Shown here: positions 37,138 to 46,086 of the stretch, piece after piece
Layout: each line of letters begins with the position of its first letter
How positions within the stretch are numbered: the stretch's first letter is position 1
Source: a virus
Virus record (IMG/VR): IMGVR_UViG_3300026521_000148
Span: 16,351-80,350 of that record
DNA length: 64,000 nt
Reading direction: 5' to 3' (one strand)
The notes under the pieces: generated by a model
The model's input: only the letters and a program-made list of their open reading frames with translations
Databases searched by the model: none
Told to the model about the DNA's origin: nothing
Position numbers and translations under genes: made by a program

Positions 37138-40100
37138 ATGAGTCAAATTTTAATAAAGAAACGTAGCGGCGTAATGGAACCACTTGACGATGAGAAATAT
37201 CACCAGCATGTAGAGGAAGCAGTTAAAGGTATAAAGGGTGTATCAGCATCGCAAATAGAGATGGACGCAGCTATGAATATAGTCGACGGTATGCGCTCTA
37301 CAGAGATACAACACGCATTGATCATGTCGGCTAGTAATAAGATACCAACTGACCCAAGATACAACAAACCGGCAGCTAGGCTACTTAACCAAGATTTAAG
37401 AAAAAGAGTTTATGGTGATTATAAACCAGATGATTTTGTTAAACATATCGTTGGTAATATCGAAAATGGTGTATATGATAAATCCTATTTAGAAGAGAAC
37501 TACACTGATGATGAGTTTAAAGAGTTATTGTCTATCATAGATTATGATAAAGATGATAAGTTCACATATTCTGGTTTAAAGAAAAATACTGATGGGTATT
37601 TGATAAAGCGTTATGGAGAGATAAAAGAAACTCCTCAAGAATCATACATCATGATAGCTATATTCGCATTTGCTAAGTATAAAGAAAAATATGATGTAGA
37701 AACAAGAGCATATTGGGTTAAAGAGTTATATACAGCATTAAGTGATTTTGAGATAAGTCTACCTACACCTATCATGGGTAAACTAAGAACAACTTTTAGA
37801 AACTTTATAAGTTGTGTACTTATTCCATTAGGAGATACGAAAAGAAGTATAGCTAACGCATTCTCTACTATATTAACTGTTGTTGCATCTGGTGCCGGTA
37901 TTGGGTTAGGCGGGTACGATATCCGTGGCCAAGGTGCTGATATAGATGATGGTAGAATGCAACATGTTGGTACATTCCCTATTATTAAAGCCAGTGAAAA
38001 AACTACTAAAGCTTTTGTACAACCAGATAGAGACGGTAGCACTACTGTATTCTATGCTTTTTACAATGTAGAGATCTTGAAGATGATGACATGGGGTAAT
38101 GCTAAAGGTACTGATGATACAAGAGCTAGAGATCTAGACCATGCCATTAACTTTAATAAGTTATTCTTCGAGAGATTAAGAGATGGTAAAGATATAACAT
38201 TATTTTTTACAAATGATGTACCTATGCTTAAAACATGTCTTGGTGATTTTAAAACTTTTAAAAGATTTTACGAACAATATGAAAATACTGTTCCTGTAGA
38301 AAGACAAACTAAGGTACCTGCAGAGGTTATATTCGATAATTTTATAGATGAACGCGTGTTACAGTCTAGAGAGTATGCCGCTTTCATGGATGCGGTGCAA
38401 ATGCATGGTGGTTATGATGTACCTATTAATCAGTTAAACCTTTGCGTTGTTGGTAGTACAGAAATATTAACAAAAGAGTATGGTAACATAGAAATAGGTA
38501 AATTAGTTAATGATATGGGAGTTACTAGTACGGAATGCTGGAATGGTGAGGAGTGGTCACAAACAGAATTATTTAAAACAAGTGACGGTCAAAAAGTTTG
38601 GACTATCATACTCAGTAACGGTGTTAAGCTGGAGGTAACGCCATACCATAAATGGTATGTTAAGAAAGATCCTAATAAGTACGATAGTCCGATAATCGAA
38701 AAAAGAACACACGAGTTACTAATAGGTGATAAACTAGAAAAATTCCTATTACCAGATGATGTCAAATTTGGCGATAAACTGATATTAAATCCCTATACAT
38801 CTGGTTTCTTCACATCTGATGGAACCGATTTAGGGCAAAATAAACGCATCCGTCTGTATAACGAAAAAACAAATTTATTAGATAAGTTATTTAAGAAGAT
38901 TAGGTATAAACGTTTTTTTAAAGCTAACGAAAATAATAACTCAGTTATTGAGGTATATTATTCGTCTAACTATTTAGAGGATAAATTTTTTGTACCAACA
39001 TCAGAATATAGAAAATCTGATGTATTAAAATGGTTAGCTGGTGTGTTGGATGGCGATGGAACAGTACTTAACAATAACGGGGCTATGTCTATACAACTAG
39101 CGTCTGTTAATGAAGAGTACCTTACTAAGATACGCTTACTTTTAGTAAATTTCGGTATCGATGCGAAAATCTCGGTTTTTAATAACGAGCGCGTTGTTCC
39201 TCTACCAACGAATAAGGGCGATGGTAGTGCGAAATTATATAAATGTAAAAAGGCATGGCGCATTACTATACCTGGTAATGATGTTAATACGTTAATAAAA
39301 CACGGCATAAAACTACATAGATTAGATATAAGACACCATGACTATAATAGAGATGCTAGGAGTTTCGTGACAGTTAAAGCTATAATCGACGATGGTGGCA
39401 TTAGTGATACCTATTGCGGTACAGAACCTAAAAGAAATAAATTATTGTTCAATGGCGTTTTAACAGGTAACTGTAACGAGATCGCACAGCCGACATTTCC
39501 ACTTGAGTCTTTGTATAATATTAAAAGAAATATTAGATTTTATACAGAAGAAGATATGAAACACTATTATGAATTAAGACATCAGTTATTCTCGTTACAA
39601 TCTTACGAAAATAAGTTTTCTTACACTATAAGAAAACAGATGACTAGACACTTTGAGTTTGTTAATAGTGATCTCGGAGCTACTGTAGATGAAACTTTAC
39701 CTTATGATTATTTCGATCTATTAGGTCTACCTGTTATGGATGAAACAGGTGTTTGTATTATTGCTGGTATAAATATAGGACATGTTAAAGTGGAAAGGCT
39801 CCCTATAGTTTCTGAATTGTTAGTTAGGGTTCTTGATGAGCTTATTGACTATAACAAATATGAATCTTCATACATGGAGAAAGCTGCTAAGATGCGTAGG
39901 GGCATAGGTATAGGTTTTAGTGATGTATTTCACTTATTAGCTATTAATGAAGTTAAGTATAATACTAAAGATGGTATGGAGCTGATTAATGAAAGATGTG
40001 AGTTAGCTACCTACCATATGATAAAAACATCTATACAACTAGCAGAAGATTTTGGTCCTTGTTTATTAAGTTACGATAATAAGTATAGTAAAGGTATATT

Positions 40101-40692
40101 CCCTATAGATACGTATGAAAAGAATGTTGATGAGTTGGTGTCTAGATCACCATTAGGGTTAGATTGGGATGGTCTTAAAGTTAGAGCTAGAAAATCCGGT
40201 ACTAGACATAGCACACTATTCGCTAATGCGCCATATGGTAACTCTGCGATACCTTCAGGTAGTACATCTGGTATAGAGCCACCTAGAAGTCTTATCTATA
40301 AGAAACATGGTTTATATAATGTTGTTCCTGATTACGAAACACACAAAGATTTCTACACTACAGCATGGAGTGATGAATTTAACAATGCTGATTACTTTAA
40401 GTTTACAGCTGTTGTTCAGAAGTGGTGGGATCAAGCATTAAGTCTTAATGAGTATAGAAACTTATTAAAATACGTAGATGGTAAGATACCTAAATCAGAG
40501 TTAATGAGAGATATACTTATAGCTATGCATTATGGACATAAATCTATGTACTACCTTAATGTTAAGTCTAAAGAAAAAGATAAAGACGGAGATGGTGATG
40601 ATAGTCTGTATAAAGCAGATATAAAAGAAGAGATTATTATAGAAGATGAAGATGATAGCATAAGCTGTGAAAGTGGTAGCTGTTCTATTTAA
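37138..40692 (+). CDS. nrdA: Ribonucleotide reductase class Ia, large subunit, with intein
   Basis: The 1,184-residue precursor contains an ATP-cone at the N-terminus (about 1-95), the R1 barrel split by an intein at residues 436-778, the PYGNSAIPSGSTSGIEP segment and a C-terminal CESGSCSI cysteine pair for reduction. The mature protein would have 841 residues. The intein sits between Leu and Cys of the NLCNEI motif, so the radical-carrying Cys (E. coli C439) is the +1 extein residue. AAGGAGA before the ATG; co-transcribed with nrdB. Confidence 0.92.
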   Translation: MSQILIKKRSGVMEPLDDEKYHQHVEEAVKGIKGVSASQIEMDAAMNIVDGMRSTEIQHALIMSASNKIPTDPRYNKPAARLLNQDLRKRVYGDYKPDDFVKHIVGNIENGVYDKSYLEENYTDDEFKELLSIIDYDKDDKFTYSGLKKNTDGYLIKRYGEIKETPQESYIMIAIFAFAKYKEKYDVETRAYWVKELYTALSDFEISLPTPIMGKLRTTFRNFISCVLIPLGDTKRSIANAFSTILTVVASGAGIGLGGYDIRGQGADIDDGRMQHVGTFPIIKASEKTTKAFVQPDRDGSTTVFYAFYNVEILKMMTWGNAKGTDDTRARDLDHAINFNKLFFERLRDGKDITLFFTNDVPMLKTCLGDFKTFKRFYEQYENTVPVERQTKVPAEVIFDNFIDERVLQSREYAAFMDAVQMHGGYDVPINQLNLCVVGSTEILTKEYGNIEIGKLVNDMGVTSTECWNGEEWSQTELFKTSDGQKVWTIILSNGVKLEVTPYHKWYVKKDPNKYDSPIIEKRTHELLIGDKLEKFLLPDDVKFGDKLILNPYTSGFFTSDGTDLGQNKRIRLYNEKTNLLDKLFKKIRYKRFFKANENNNSVIEVYYSSNYLEDKFFVPTSEYRKSDVLKWLAGVLDGDGTVLNNNGAMSIQLASVNEEYLTKIRLLLVNFGIDAKISVFNNERVVPLPTNKGDGSAKLYKCKKAWRITIPGNDVNTLIKHGIKLHRLDIRHHDYNRDARSFVTVKAIIDDGGISDTYCGTEPKRNKLLFNGVLTGNCNEIAQPTFPLESLYNIKRNIRFYTEEDMKHYYELRHQLFSLQSYENKFSYTIRKQMTRHFEFVNSDLGATVDETLPYDYFDLLGLPVMDETGVCIIAGINIGHVKVERLPIVSELLVRVLDELIDYNKYESSYMEKAAKMRRGIGIGFSDVFHLLAINEVKYNTKDGMELINERCELATYHMIKTSIQLAEDFGPCLLSYDNKYSKGIFPIDTYEKNVDELVSRSPLGLDWDGLKVRARKSGTRHSTLFANAPYGNSAIPSGSTSGIEPPRSLIYKKHGLYNVVPDYETHKDFYTTAWSDEFNNADYFKFTAVVQKWWDQALSLNEYRNLLKYVDGKIPKSELMRDILIAMHYGHKSMYYLNVKSKEKDKDGDGDDSLYKADIKEEIIIEDEDDSISCESGSCSI
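38443..39471 (+). mobile_element. Intein with LAGLIDADG endonuclease in NrdA
   Basis: 343 residues from Cys (CVVGSTEI, block A) to GN before extein Cys (FNGVLTGN). Block B-like segment LEVTPYHKWYV holds the conserved T-x-x-H. LKWLAGVLDGDGTV is a LAGLIDADG motif; DTYCG and FNGVLTGN are the C-terminal splicing blocks. The penultimate residue is Gly rather than the usual His, which is tolerated in some inteins. Both splicing and homing functions look intact. Confidence 0.85.
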
Positions 40693-40702
40693 AAAAACAA
40701 TA

Positions 40703-40732
40703 CATAACTATGGACCATGGTCCATAGTTATG
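40703..40732. terminator. Bidirectional palindromic terminator
   Basis: A perfect 30-nt palindrome (CATAACTATGGACCA and complement) between the convergent nrdA gene and the outer-membrane barrel gene. Confidence 0.75.
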
Positions 40733-41944
40733 TTAAAATTTATATATAAAACCAATACTAAACGCAACCATATCTTCATAAGTAGCACTATATTCGTCTA
40801 TAGGTGATGTTTTAGGAACACCAAATATTTGTGTTGTTTTATTTGTTGTATTCTTATAATAACCAAACATAGCTTTAACCATGAAATCTTTTTTAATAGT
40901 TATTGTATCATACATTTTAAATGTGTACCCTAATGCACCACTATTGTTTATAGACAATGGGACACCAACAGTCATGTTGTCATAACCGGGAGATACATAT
41001 TTACCTTCGAACCCTAACCTCATACTGCGATGAAGTATAACATCATCAAATATCTTAGAATAACCTAATAATAGGGAATACCCGTGTGTTTCATATTTAC
41101 CAAAATAACTATTACTTGGAGGTGTTTCTATAAACTTGTTTAAAAGAGTACTATCCCCTTTTGTTTTAGACATAGAGCCTATGATATAAAATGTATCACC
41201 TATGGTTTCTAATCTATCATATACGAACTCTATGCCAACTAACTTTAGATCTTTAGTACCTGCGTCATAGAGTATCTCTTTATATGTATAATAATTAAAA
41301 TCCATACTTAATTTATCAGTTATATCACTCTTAATCAAAACAGTATATCCATAACTACCGTTAAATGCTTTCATAGTTTTTCTGTTATCGTATGTGTATT
41401 GATTAGTATCCATAACGTAAGCTGTATCTACGAACTCTCCTTTTGATATCCTACCACCAGTTATGATTGTATCTCTATCTCTCCATGTTAACAATAGTCC
41501 TTCTAACTCAAAATCTACTAAACCATATATACCTATACCGTTAGTACTATCATAAAGATCTGTGTTATTAAAACTACCTGTTTTAAAGTTTAATATACCT
41601 GTTGTTAAATATAGATTATTTATTAAATGTTTAGTATAATAGAAGTTCTCTACATTTATAACATCATAGTCACCTAACTGATGTTTATATTTATTATTGT
41701 AACCTGTACCGGTAACCCCTATGTAACTTATAGTACTAGCGATTTTATCTTTATCTATAAGTAATAGAGTGTTATTTCTAAGTACAGTTCTAACTAACGT
41801 ACCATTATCTCTATCGCCATCATCAATCGGGCTATTATAATAACCAACTGCTTTATCCATTAACAGATATGTATTACTCTTTATGTCGTCTAGTGCATGT
41901 AGACCACATATAACTACTAATAAACCTATTATAATGTTTTTCAT
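40733..41944 (-). CDS. Phage-encoded outer-membrane beta-barrel protein
   Basis: 403 residues. The signal peptide MKNIIIGLLVVICGLHA is followed by alternating amphipathic Tyr/Phe/Gly-rich beta strands to a C-terminal GFIYKF with terminal Phe, the sorting signal of outer-membrane barrels. It resembles the porin-like DUF3373 barrels common in Campylobacterota (from memory, not searched). Its start overlaps the preceding Cys-rich gene by 4 nt, tying it to the kinase/receiver operon. Possible roles: receptor masking, superinfection exclusion or nutrient uptake. The barrel call is good; the role is inference. Confidence 0.68.
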   Translation of the reverse strand: MKNIIIGLLVVICGLHALDDIKSNTYLLMDKAVGYYNSPIDDGDRDNGTLVRTVLRNNTLLLIDKDKIASTISYIGVTGTGYNNKYKHQLGDYDVINVENFYYTKHLINNLYLTTGILNFKTGSFNNTDLYDSTNGIGIYGLVDFELEGLLLTWRDRDTIITGGRISKGEFVDTAYVMDTNQYTYDNRKTMKAFNGSYGYTVLIKSDITDKLSMDFNYYTYKEILYDAGTKDLKLVGIEFVYDRLETIGDTFYIIGSMSKTKGDSTLLNKFIETPPSNSYFGKYETHGYSLLLGYSKIFDDVILHRSMRLGFEGKYVSPGYDNMTVGVPLSINNSGALGYTFKMYDTITIKKDFMVKAMFGYYKNTTNKTTQIFGVPKTSPIDEYSATYEDMVAFSIGFIYKF

Positions 41945-42258
41945 TTCTTATCCTTAAAGATATAGAACGAATTCGATCCCATGTCGGTATTTTCATCATG
42001 TGTTAAACAAAAACATGCTTCTTTCATAAGTTGTTCCTTTTTAACACCACAAACATAATAAGATAACTTATTATTATTACAAACTCGTTTCCAACTTACA
42101 ACTGTTTTTATGTCTGGATCTATACATAATTCATTAAGTACGTTAGTACACTTTTTCTTACTATACTTACAGCCTACATTTATAGTCGGCAGTATAGCAG
42201 GTTCAGCATGAAGTATGACAGATATAAACAAAACTATAGATGATATTTTCTTTATCAT
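41941..42258 (-). CDS. Secreted Cys-rich small protein, 105 aa
   Basis: Signal peptide MIKKISSIVLFISVILHA, then a mature domain of about 87 residues with seven Cys (for example CKYSKKKC, CIDP, EACFC) suggesting periplasmic disulphides. AAAAGGAACG before the ATG. Overlaps the histidine kinase gene and the barrel gene by 4 nt on each side. It could be a ligand or modulator of the kinase's periplasmic domain, which also has Cys pairs; that is inference. Confidence 0.6.
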   Translation of the reverse strand: MIKKISSIVLFISVILHAEPAILPTINVGCKYSKKKCTNVLNELCIDPDIKTVVSWKRVCNNNKLSYYVCGVKKEQLMKEACFCLTHDENTDMGSNSFYIFKDKK

Positions 42259-43577
42259 ACTCGTTCCTTTTTCTTTTCTACTACTTTAAATACTAATCTA
42301 AAGATGGTGCCTTGTTTAGTTGTTTTTAACACTTCAACACTACCTCCTATAGATTCTAACTCTTTTTTATTTATATACATACCTATACCCCTGAGTTTAC
42401 TACTCTTACCATCTCTAGCTATTTCACCGTTAGCTTTTTTAGTAGTGACGCCTTGCTCAAATATTATATTAGGATCTTTTACTATATTACCATGTTTATC
42501 TTGTATGCCTATACCGTTATCTACTAATAGCATCTCTACTACATTAGTATCTATCATTTTTAACATTATAGATAGCTTACTAGCTTTTGCTTCTTTACTA
42601 TTAACTATATGGTTTTTTAATATTCTACCTGTCTTACTATTCCCTAACTCCCTACAAGGCCTAAACCTTTTAGCTATATCCCTGCCCTTAACAATAGTGA
42701 CATCTATTTTCCTAACTGATAATGAATTAACAAAATTTGTTATAGTAGTTATTATCTCGTATATACTAGCTTCTGTTTCTTGGTACTTTAACTTCTTAGT
42801 ATTTGATATAGTATGTATAACTTCTTCTATTGTCTCTACTGCCATTATGCTGTTAGAGTACATATCGTCTATTTTAACTAGATCATAAGTTTTTTTATCA
42901 ACAAGCTCACATTCTGCTAAACAACTAGGTTTCTCTGTTAAGTGTTTATACATAGACGTTATTAAACTTTTTAATAGTGCTAGTGGTAAATTTATTTCAT
43001 GACCTATAGATTCACCAAGATCTCTCTGTAACGCTATCTCTAACTCTTCTTCTTTAGCTTTATCCCTTATATCTAAAATCTTTATACGTTCGTATTTATA
43101 TATAAAAAATGGTATAGTGAAAAAAAGAAATAGAAAAAAATAGTTAATAATCATTAACGTATTAACAGAATCAAAATACGCTGAATCATCTACTATTATT
43201 CTATTACCTTTAAACTCTATAACTGTATCATAATCTTCATTAAACACATTACAAAATAAAGGTTCAAACTTACTTATATCAACGGTATCTCTTCGTAAGA
43301 TACCGTTGATACTTTTATAAGTCACGCCATTACTACTCTCTAATTTATCGCATGTTACTGTGTTGCATATGAGATTAAGATCCACTCCATTAAGTCTATC
43401 AACGGTTTCTAATCGTGTATAATATTTTTCTAAAGATGTCTTATATGTACTATACATAGTTATAACATTAAATAACGTTATAGTAACTAAGACTATGAAA
43501 CCTAACTTTATATATTCTTTACCTGTTTCTTTAGTTAAAACTCTATTAAGAATATCTTTATTAATATTAAACATCAT
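42255..43577 (-). CDS. Membrane histidine kinase
   Basis: 440 residues. TM1 about 25-45, periplasmic domain 46-138 with C71, C76 and C109, TM2 about 139-160. The H-box SIGHEINLPLALL has phospho-acceptor H193. The ATPase domain has an N-box-like NHIVNSKEA (N326), G1 DNGIGI (353-358), F-box IFEQGVTTK (372-380), G2 RGIGMYI (396-402) and GTIFRLVF. All catalytic boxes look intact. The start overlaps the receiver stop (TAATG). Intact sensor kinases are rare in phages; here it likely signals to the adjacent receiver. Confidence 0.85.
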   Translation of the reverse strand: MMFNINKDILNRVLTKETGKEYIKLGFIVLVTITLFNVITMYSTYKTSLEKYYTRLETVDRLNGVDLNLICNTVTCDKLESSNGVTYKSINGILRRDTVDISKFEPLFCNVFNEDYDTVIEFKGNRIIVDDSAYFDSVNTLMIINYFFLFLFFTIPFFIYKYERIKILDIRDKAKEEELEIALQRDLGESIGHEINLPLALLKSLITSMYKHLTEKPSCLAECELVDKKTYDLVKIDDMYSNSIMAVETIEEVIHTISNTKKLKYQETEASIYEIITTITNFVNSLSVRKIDVTIVKGRDIAKRFRPCRELGNSKTGRILKNHIVNSKEAKASKLSIMLKMIDTNVVEMLLVDNGIGIQDKHGNIVKDPNIIFEQGVTTKKANGEIARDGKSSKLRGIGMYINKKELESIGGSVEVLKTTKQGTIFRLVFKVVEKKKERV

Positions 43578-44203
43578 TAATCCTTATATAATAACTCATA
43601 GATGCGCTTATATCTTTCTGAGTTTTTATTAAGATAATAGTTACTAAAGTTTAAACCTGTAGCATCCTCAAATTTCTTAAAGAAAAAACCAACTGTGGGG
43701 TTCTTCTTATTAAGAGTGTGGGCTGTACAAAATATAAATTTAAGATCAGGATTTCTTTTATATAACTCTAAAAATACGTCTATACCATCATACTCGACAT
43801 AATCACCATTAGTTAATTTAACACCATATCCTAATGTTATATCTAATATAGCGTAGTCAACATGTTCATAATTTTCGTGTATGAACTTATGCGCTATAAA
43901 ACCAGCTTTAGGTCCTAAACATGTTATTATATTAAAATCTTCATTAACGTCTTTATCATACACTCTTTTTATGTCTTTAAAATCTTCCCCATACAGATAC
44001 CACATATTTTGTATATCATCTAGTATTAATATGGTCTTACCATTCTCTACTCTAGATATACCAGGGTTACCGTATTTATCATAGTCTATACTTTCAACAC
44101 CATCTTGTATATCTGTTAGTAATTTATCCAATTCTTTATTATTATATTCTTTATTATTATCATTTTTTTCTTTTTTAAAAAATCTTTTAAATATGTTTAA
44201 CAT
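43577..44203 (-). CDS. Receiver-domain (response-regulator-like) protein
   Basis: 208 residues. A basic Asn/Lys-rich N-terminus of about 55 residues precedes a receiver fold: acidic pair D62-D63 in ILILDD, phospho-acceptor D121 in AILDITLG, T160 in FCTAH and conserved Lys at K193 in YLNKN. No separate DNA-binding output domain is present, so the output may be the N-terminal extension or protein-protein contact. Adjacent to the kinase with overlapping codons. AGGAGA before the ATG. Confidence 0.78.
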   Translation of the reverse strand: MLNIFKRFFKKEKNDNNKEYNNKELDKLLTDIQDGVESIDYDKYGNPGISRVENGKTILILDDIQNMWYLYGEDFKDIKRVYDKDVNEDFNIITCLGPKAGFIAHKFIHENYEHVDYAILDITLGYGVKLTNGDYVEYDGIDVFLELYKRNPDLKFIFCTAHTLNKKNPTVGFFFKKFEDATGLNFSNYYLNKNSERYKRIYELLYKD

Positions 44204-44213
44204 ATCGATTCTC

Positions 44214-44678
44214 CTATATAAGGTTAGTTAAGGCTTTTAGACCTAATGTTAATAAACTATGCATAGCTGAAACAGCCTTCTCAACAGCTACTGGTTCTAG
44301 ATGGTATAGTATAGTAAAAAATAAAGTTGTTGTAAAGACAACACTCATACCTTTTAAAGCATTCTTATATGTAAAAAGTTTAGCCTCTTTTTCCTCTTTA
44401 AGTTTTTCTACCTCTACTAACATTTCTTTGTATTTATTAAGTAGTGCCATATCTAGATCTATGATATGTATAAGTGACCTAACATGATGATGACGTATAG
44501 CTTGTAGCTCTGCTGTATAATTGTTAGTTAATAAAATAAGTATCTCTTTAAGCTCTCTATCTATAGAGTCCATAGCTATAAGTTTATTAACACTAGCATT
44601 CTCTTCCGTCCTAGATTCCATTGTTGTATTAAATATGTTTTCTTTTAATTCAAATAGTTTTTTATTTATATCTTCCAT
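44214..44678 (-). CDS. Coiled-coil protein with C-terminal membrane segment, 154 aa
   Basis: First gene of the signalling operon. An acidic coiled coil (about 1-105) is followed by one or two hydrophobic helices (about 108-125 and 138-154). AGGGAG before the ATG; stop codon overlaps the ribosome binding site of the receiver gene. It may be a membrane adaptor for the receiver, but no family is recognised. Confidence 0.55.
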   Translation of the reverse strand: MEDINKKLFELKENIFNTTMESRTEENASVNKLIAMDSIDRELKEILILLTNNYTAELQAIRHHHVRSLIHIIDLDMALLNKYKEMLVEVEKLKEEKEAKLFTYKNALKGMSVVFTTTLFFTILYHLEPVAVEKAVSAMHSLLTLGLKALTNLI

Positions 44679-44722
44679 GGTAACTCCCTATGCGTAAAAT
44701 CAAATAAATTAAAAGAAAAAAC

Positions 44723-44750
44723 TACTACTAGCCTAACTAGGCTAGTAGTA
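44723..44750. terminator. Palindromic terminator
   Basis: Arms TACTACTAGCCT and complement, 4-nt loop, with A-rich sequence on the left. It separates the gene ending at 44753 from the signalling operon. Confidence 0.7.
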
Positions 44751-44752
44751 TG

Positions 44753-45217
44753 TTAGTTTGCATCGCTGCGTTCATTTTTTTCAGTATTTACTGCTTCTTC
44801 ATCACCAGGAATACTAGCTGCTTCTGCGGCTGCCTTAGCTAAACCAGCAGGATTTATCTGTTCCATTTGTTTTTGGAACTCTTCACGTTTTTTACGTTCT
44901 TCTTCTGCTTGTTTACGAGACGCTTCAATCTCTTCAGCAGTAGGGAATGCTTGTTCAATCTTTTCAAACATTTGATCTTCAGTAAGACTATCTGCTAAAC
45001 TGATAACATTGTTGTAAGCTACTTCTAAACCTTTTGGCGTTTTAGCTAAAAGAACAACACTTACTTCATGACTTGTAATTGTTTCATCTTTTTCATAATC
45101 ACAAGTTAAAACATTTTCTTGTACCTGTACTTTAGCGATAAATACATTTTTATCTTCACCAGCTCTTTCTAAGAACGCTGTTACTTCTTCTAGTGCTTTT
45201 TGTTTTACATTTTCCAT
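44753..45217 (-). CDS. Unknown acidic protein, 154 aa
   Basis: N-terminal alpha/beta domain (about 1-90), then a Glu/Lys/Arg coiled coil (EEIEASRKQAEEERKK) and an Ala-rich, acidic tail. AAGGAAA before the ATG. Composition is less AT-biased than its neighbours, suggesting strong expression; possibly a scaffold or virion protein (inference). Confidence 0.55.
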   Translation of the reverse strand: MENVKQKALEEVTAFLERAGEDKNVFIAKVQVQENVLTCDYEKDETITSHEVSVVLLAKTPKGLEVAYNNVISLADSLTEDQMFEKIEQAFPTAEEIEASRKQAEEERKKREEFQKQMEQINPAGLAKAAAEAASIPGDEEAVNTEKNERSDAN

Positions 45218-45310
45218 ATGGGTTTCCTTAAATTTGTTTTACTACTTAGTAGTTCATAATATACATCTTCCTATAAAAAAGATATACAACTCTATCCATG
45301 TTAACATAGC

Positions 45311-45340
45311 GATTACTCACTATCTTAATAATATAAGTAT
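45311..45340 (-). promoter_or_regulatory. Minus-strand promoter-like element (degenerate)
   Basis: ATTACTCACTATCTTAATAATATA keeps the AT box but not the palindrome. It lies about 95 nt upstream of the 44753-45217 gene, beside the hairpin at 45354, so it fits the terminator-promoter pattern; weaker than other copies. Confidence 0.4.
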
Positions 45341-45353
45341 AAAAAATAATAGA

Positions 45354-45377
45354 ACTAACAGGTATTAACCTGTTAGT
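45354..45377. terminator. Palindromic terminator
   Basis: Arms ACTAACAGGT and complement, 4-nt loop, overlapping the 3' end of the gene at 45373. Confidence 0.65.
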
Positions 45378-45771
45378 CTACTAATGTCGCAATGTTATAC
45401 ATAGCTGCTTCTAGCCCTATACCTATATCACCTATTTTAATATCTCTCCAATTATTATCATTATCTTTCCATTGGATAGTTTTATTATAAACAGCATCAT
45501 AAGCATCATTAAATGCTACCCCACCTCTAACTGCTTCATTAACTTTAAAATTAGCTAACGCTAGTATAGAACTCATAAAATTGATACTACCTTCATCAGC
45601 ATCAAATACATTACCATTAAGTTCTATAGTAGCTGTTCTTATCTTATACTTTTTCCTAGCTTTACTATTTTCAACAGCAGCTGGTTCTAAGATAGGTGTT
45701 ATTTTAGCTTTACCATCTATAAACTCCATTCTGTGTCTTAATCTAGCTAGATTTAAATCTCTATTTTTCAT
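45373..45771 (-). CDS. Unknown phage protein, 132 aa
   Basis: AAAGGATT before the ATG. Soluble alpha/beta protein with RxRHRMEFIDGKAKITPI near the N-terminus, reminiscent of DUF4376-type tail-fibre accessory proteins (weak resemblance). Last gene of the unit that begins upstream at the tail-fibre genes. Confidence 0.45.
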   Translation of the reverse strand: MKNRDLNLARLRHRMEFIDGKAKITPILEPAAVENSKARKKYKIRTATIELNGNVFDADEGSINFMSSILALANFKVNEAVRGGVAFNDAYDAVYNKTIQWKDNDNNWRDIKIGDIGIGLEAAMYNIATLVD

Positions 45772-45804
45772 AAGTAATCCTTTAAAATCTACGAGTGTTA
45801 ATAT

Positions 45805-46086
45805 TCACTTCAATTCATTCGCTTGTTGTTCGGGCTGTTTCTTTTTCACATAGTTTAATAAGAAATCAGTAACACCTGTATTTCTCAGTAATCTTTCACC
45901 GAACCAAAATACAATAATGACTATCATGATATCGCTTAACTTGTCTATATAAATATCTGGTAAATCATCGTGTTTAAAAAATGTGTATACATAAAGTATC
46001 GTGAATACATATGTTAAAACAGGTCTTATAGACGACTTTAATTTTAATACCCAATTAGGACTATAGTTATCTGTATTTAATTCCAT
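45805..46086 (-). CDS. Small membrane protein, 93 aa (holin-like)
   Basis: Two hydrophobic segments (about 18-35 and 46-63) with charged ends and a Lys/Gln-rich C-terminus (KKKQPEQQ). Start overlaps the papain-like gene by 10 nt. Size and topology fit a class II holin, but there is no family evidence. Confidence 0.45.
   Translation of the reverse strand: MELNTDNYSPNWVLKLKSSIRPVLTYVFTILYVYTFFKHDDLPDIYIDKLSDIMIVIIVFWFGERLLRNTGVTDFLLNYVKKKQPEQQANELK

Noticed and set aside
42304-42888. Plus-strand frame of 194 codons opposite the histidine kinase
   Set aside because: Shadow frame; the kinase boxes on the opposite strand are intact and the plus-strand frame lacks a ribosome site.
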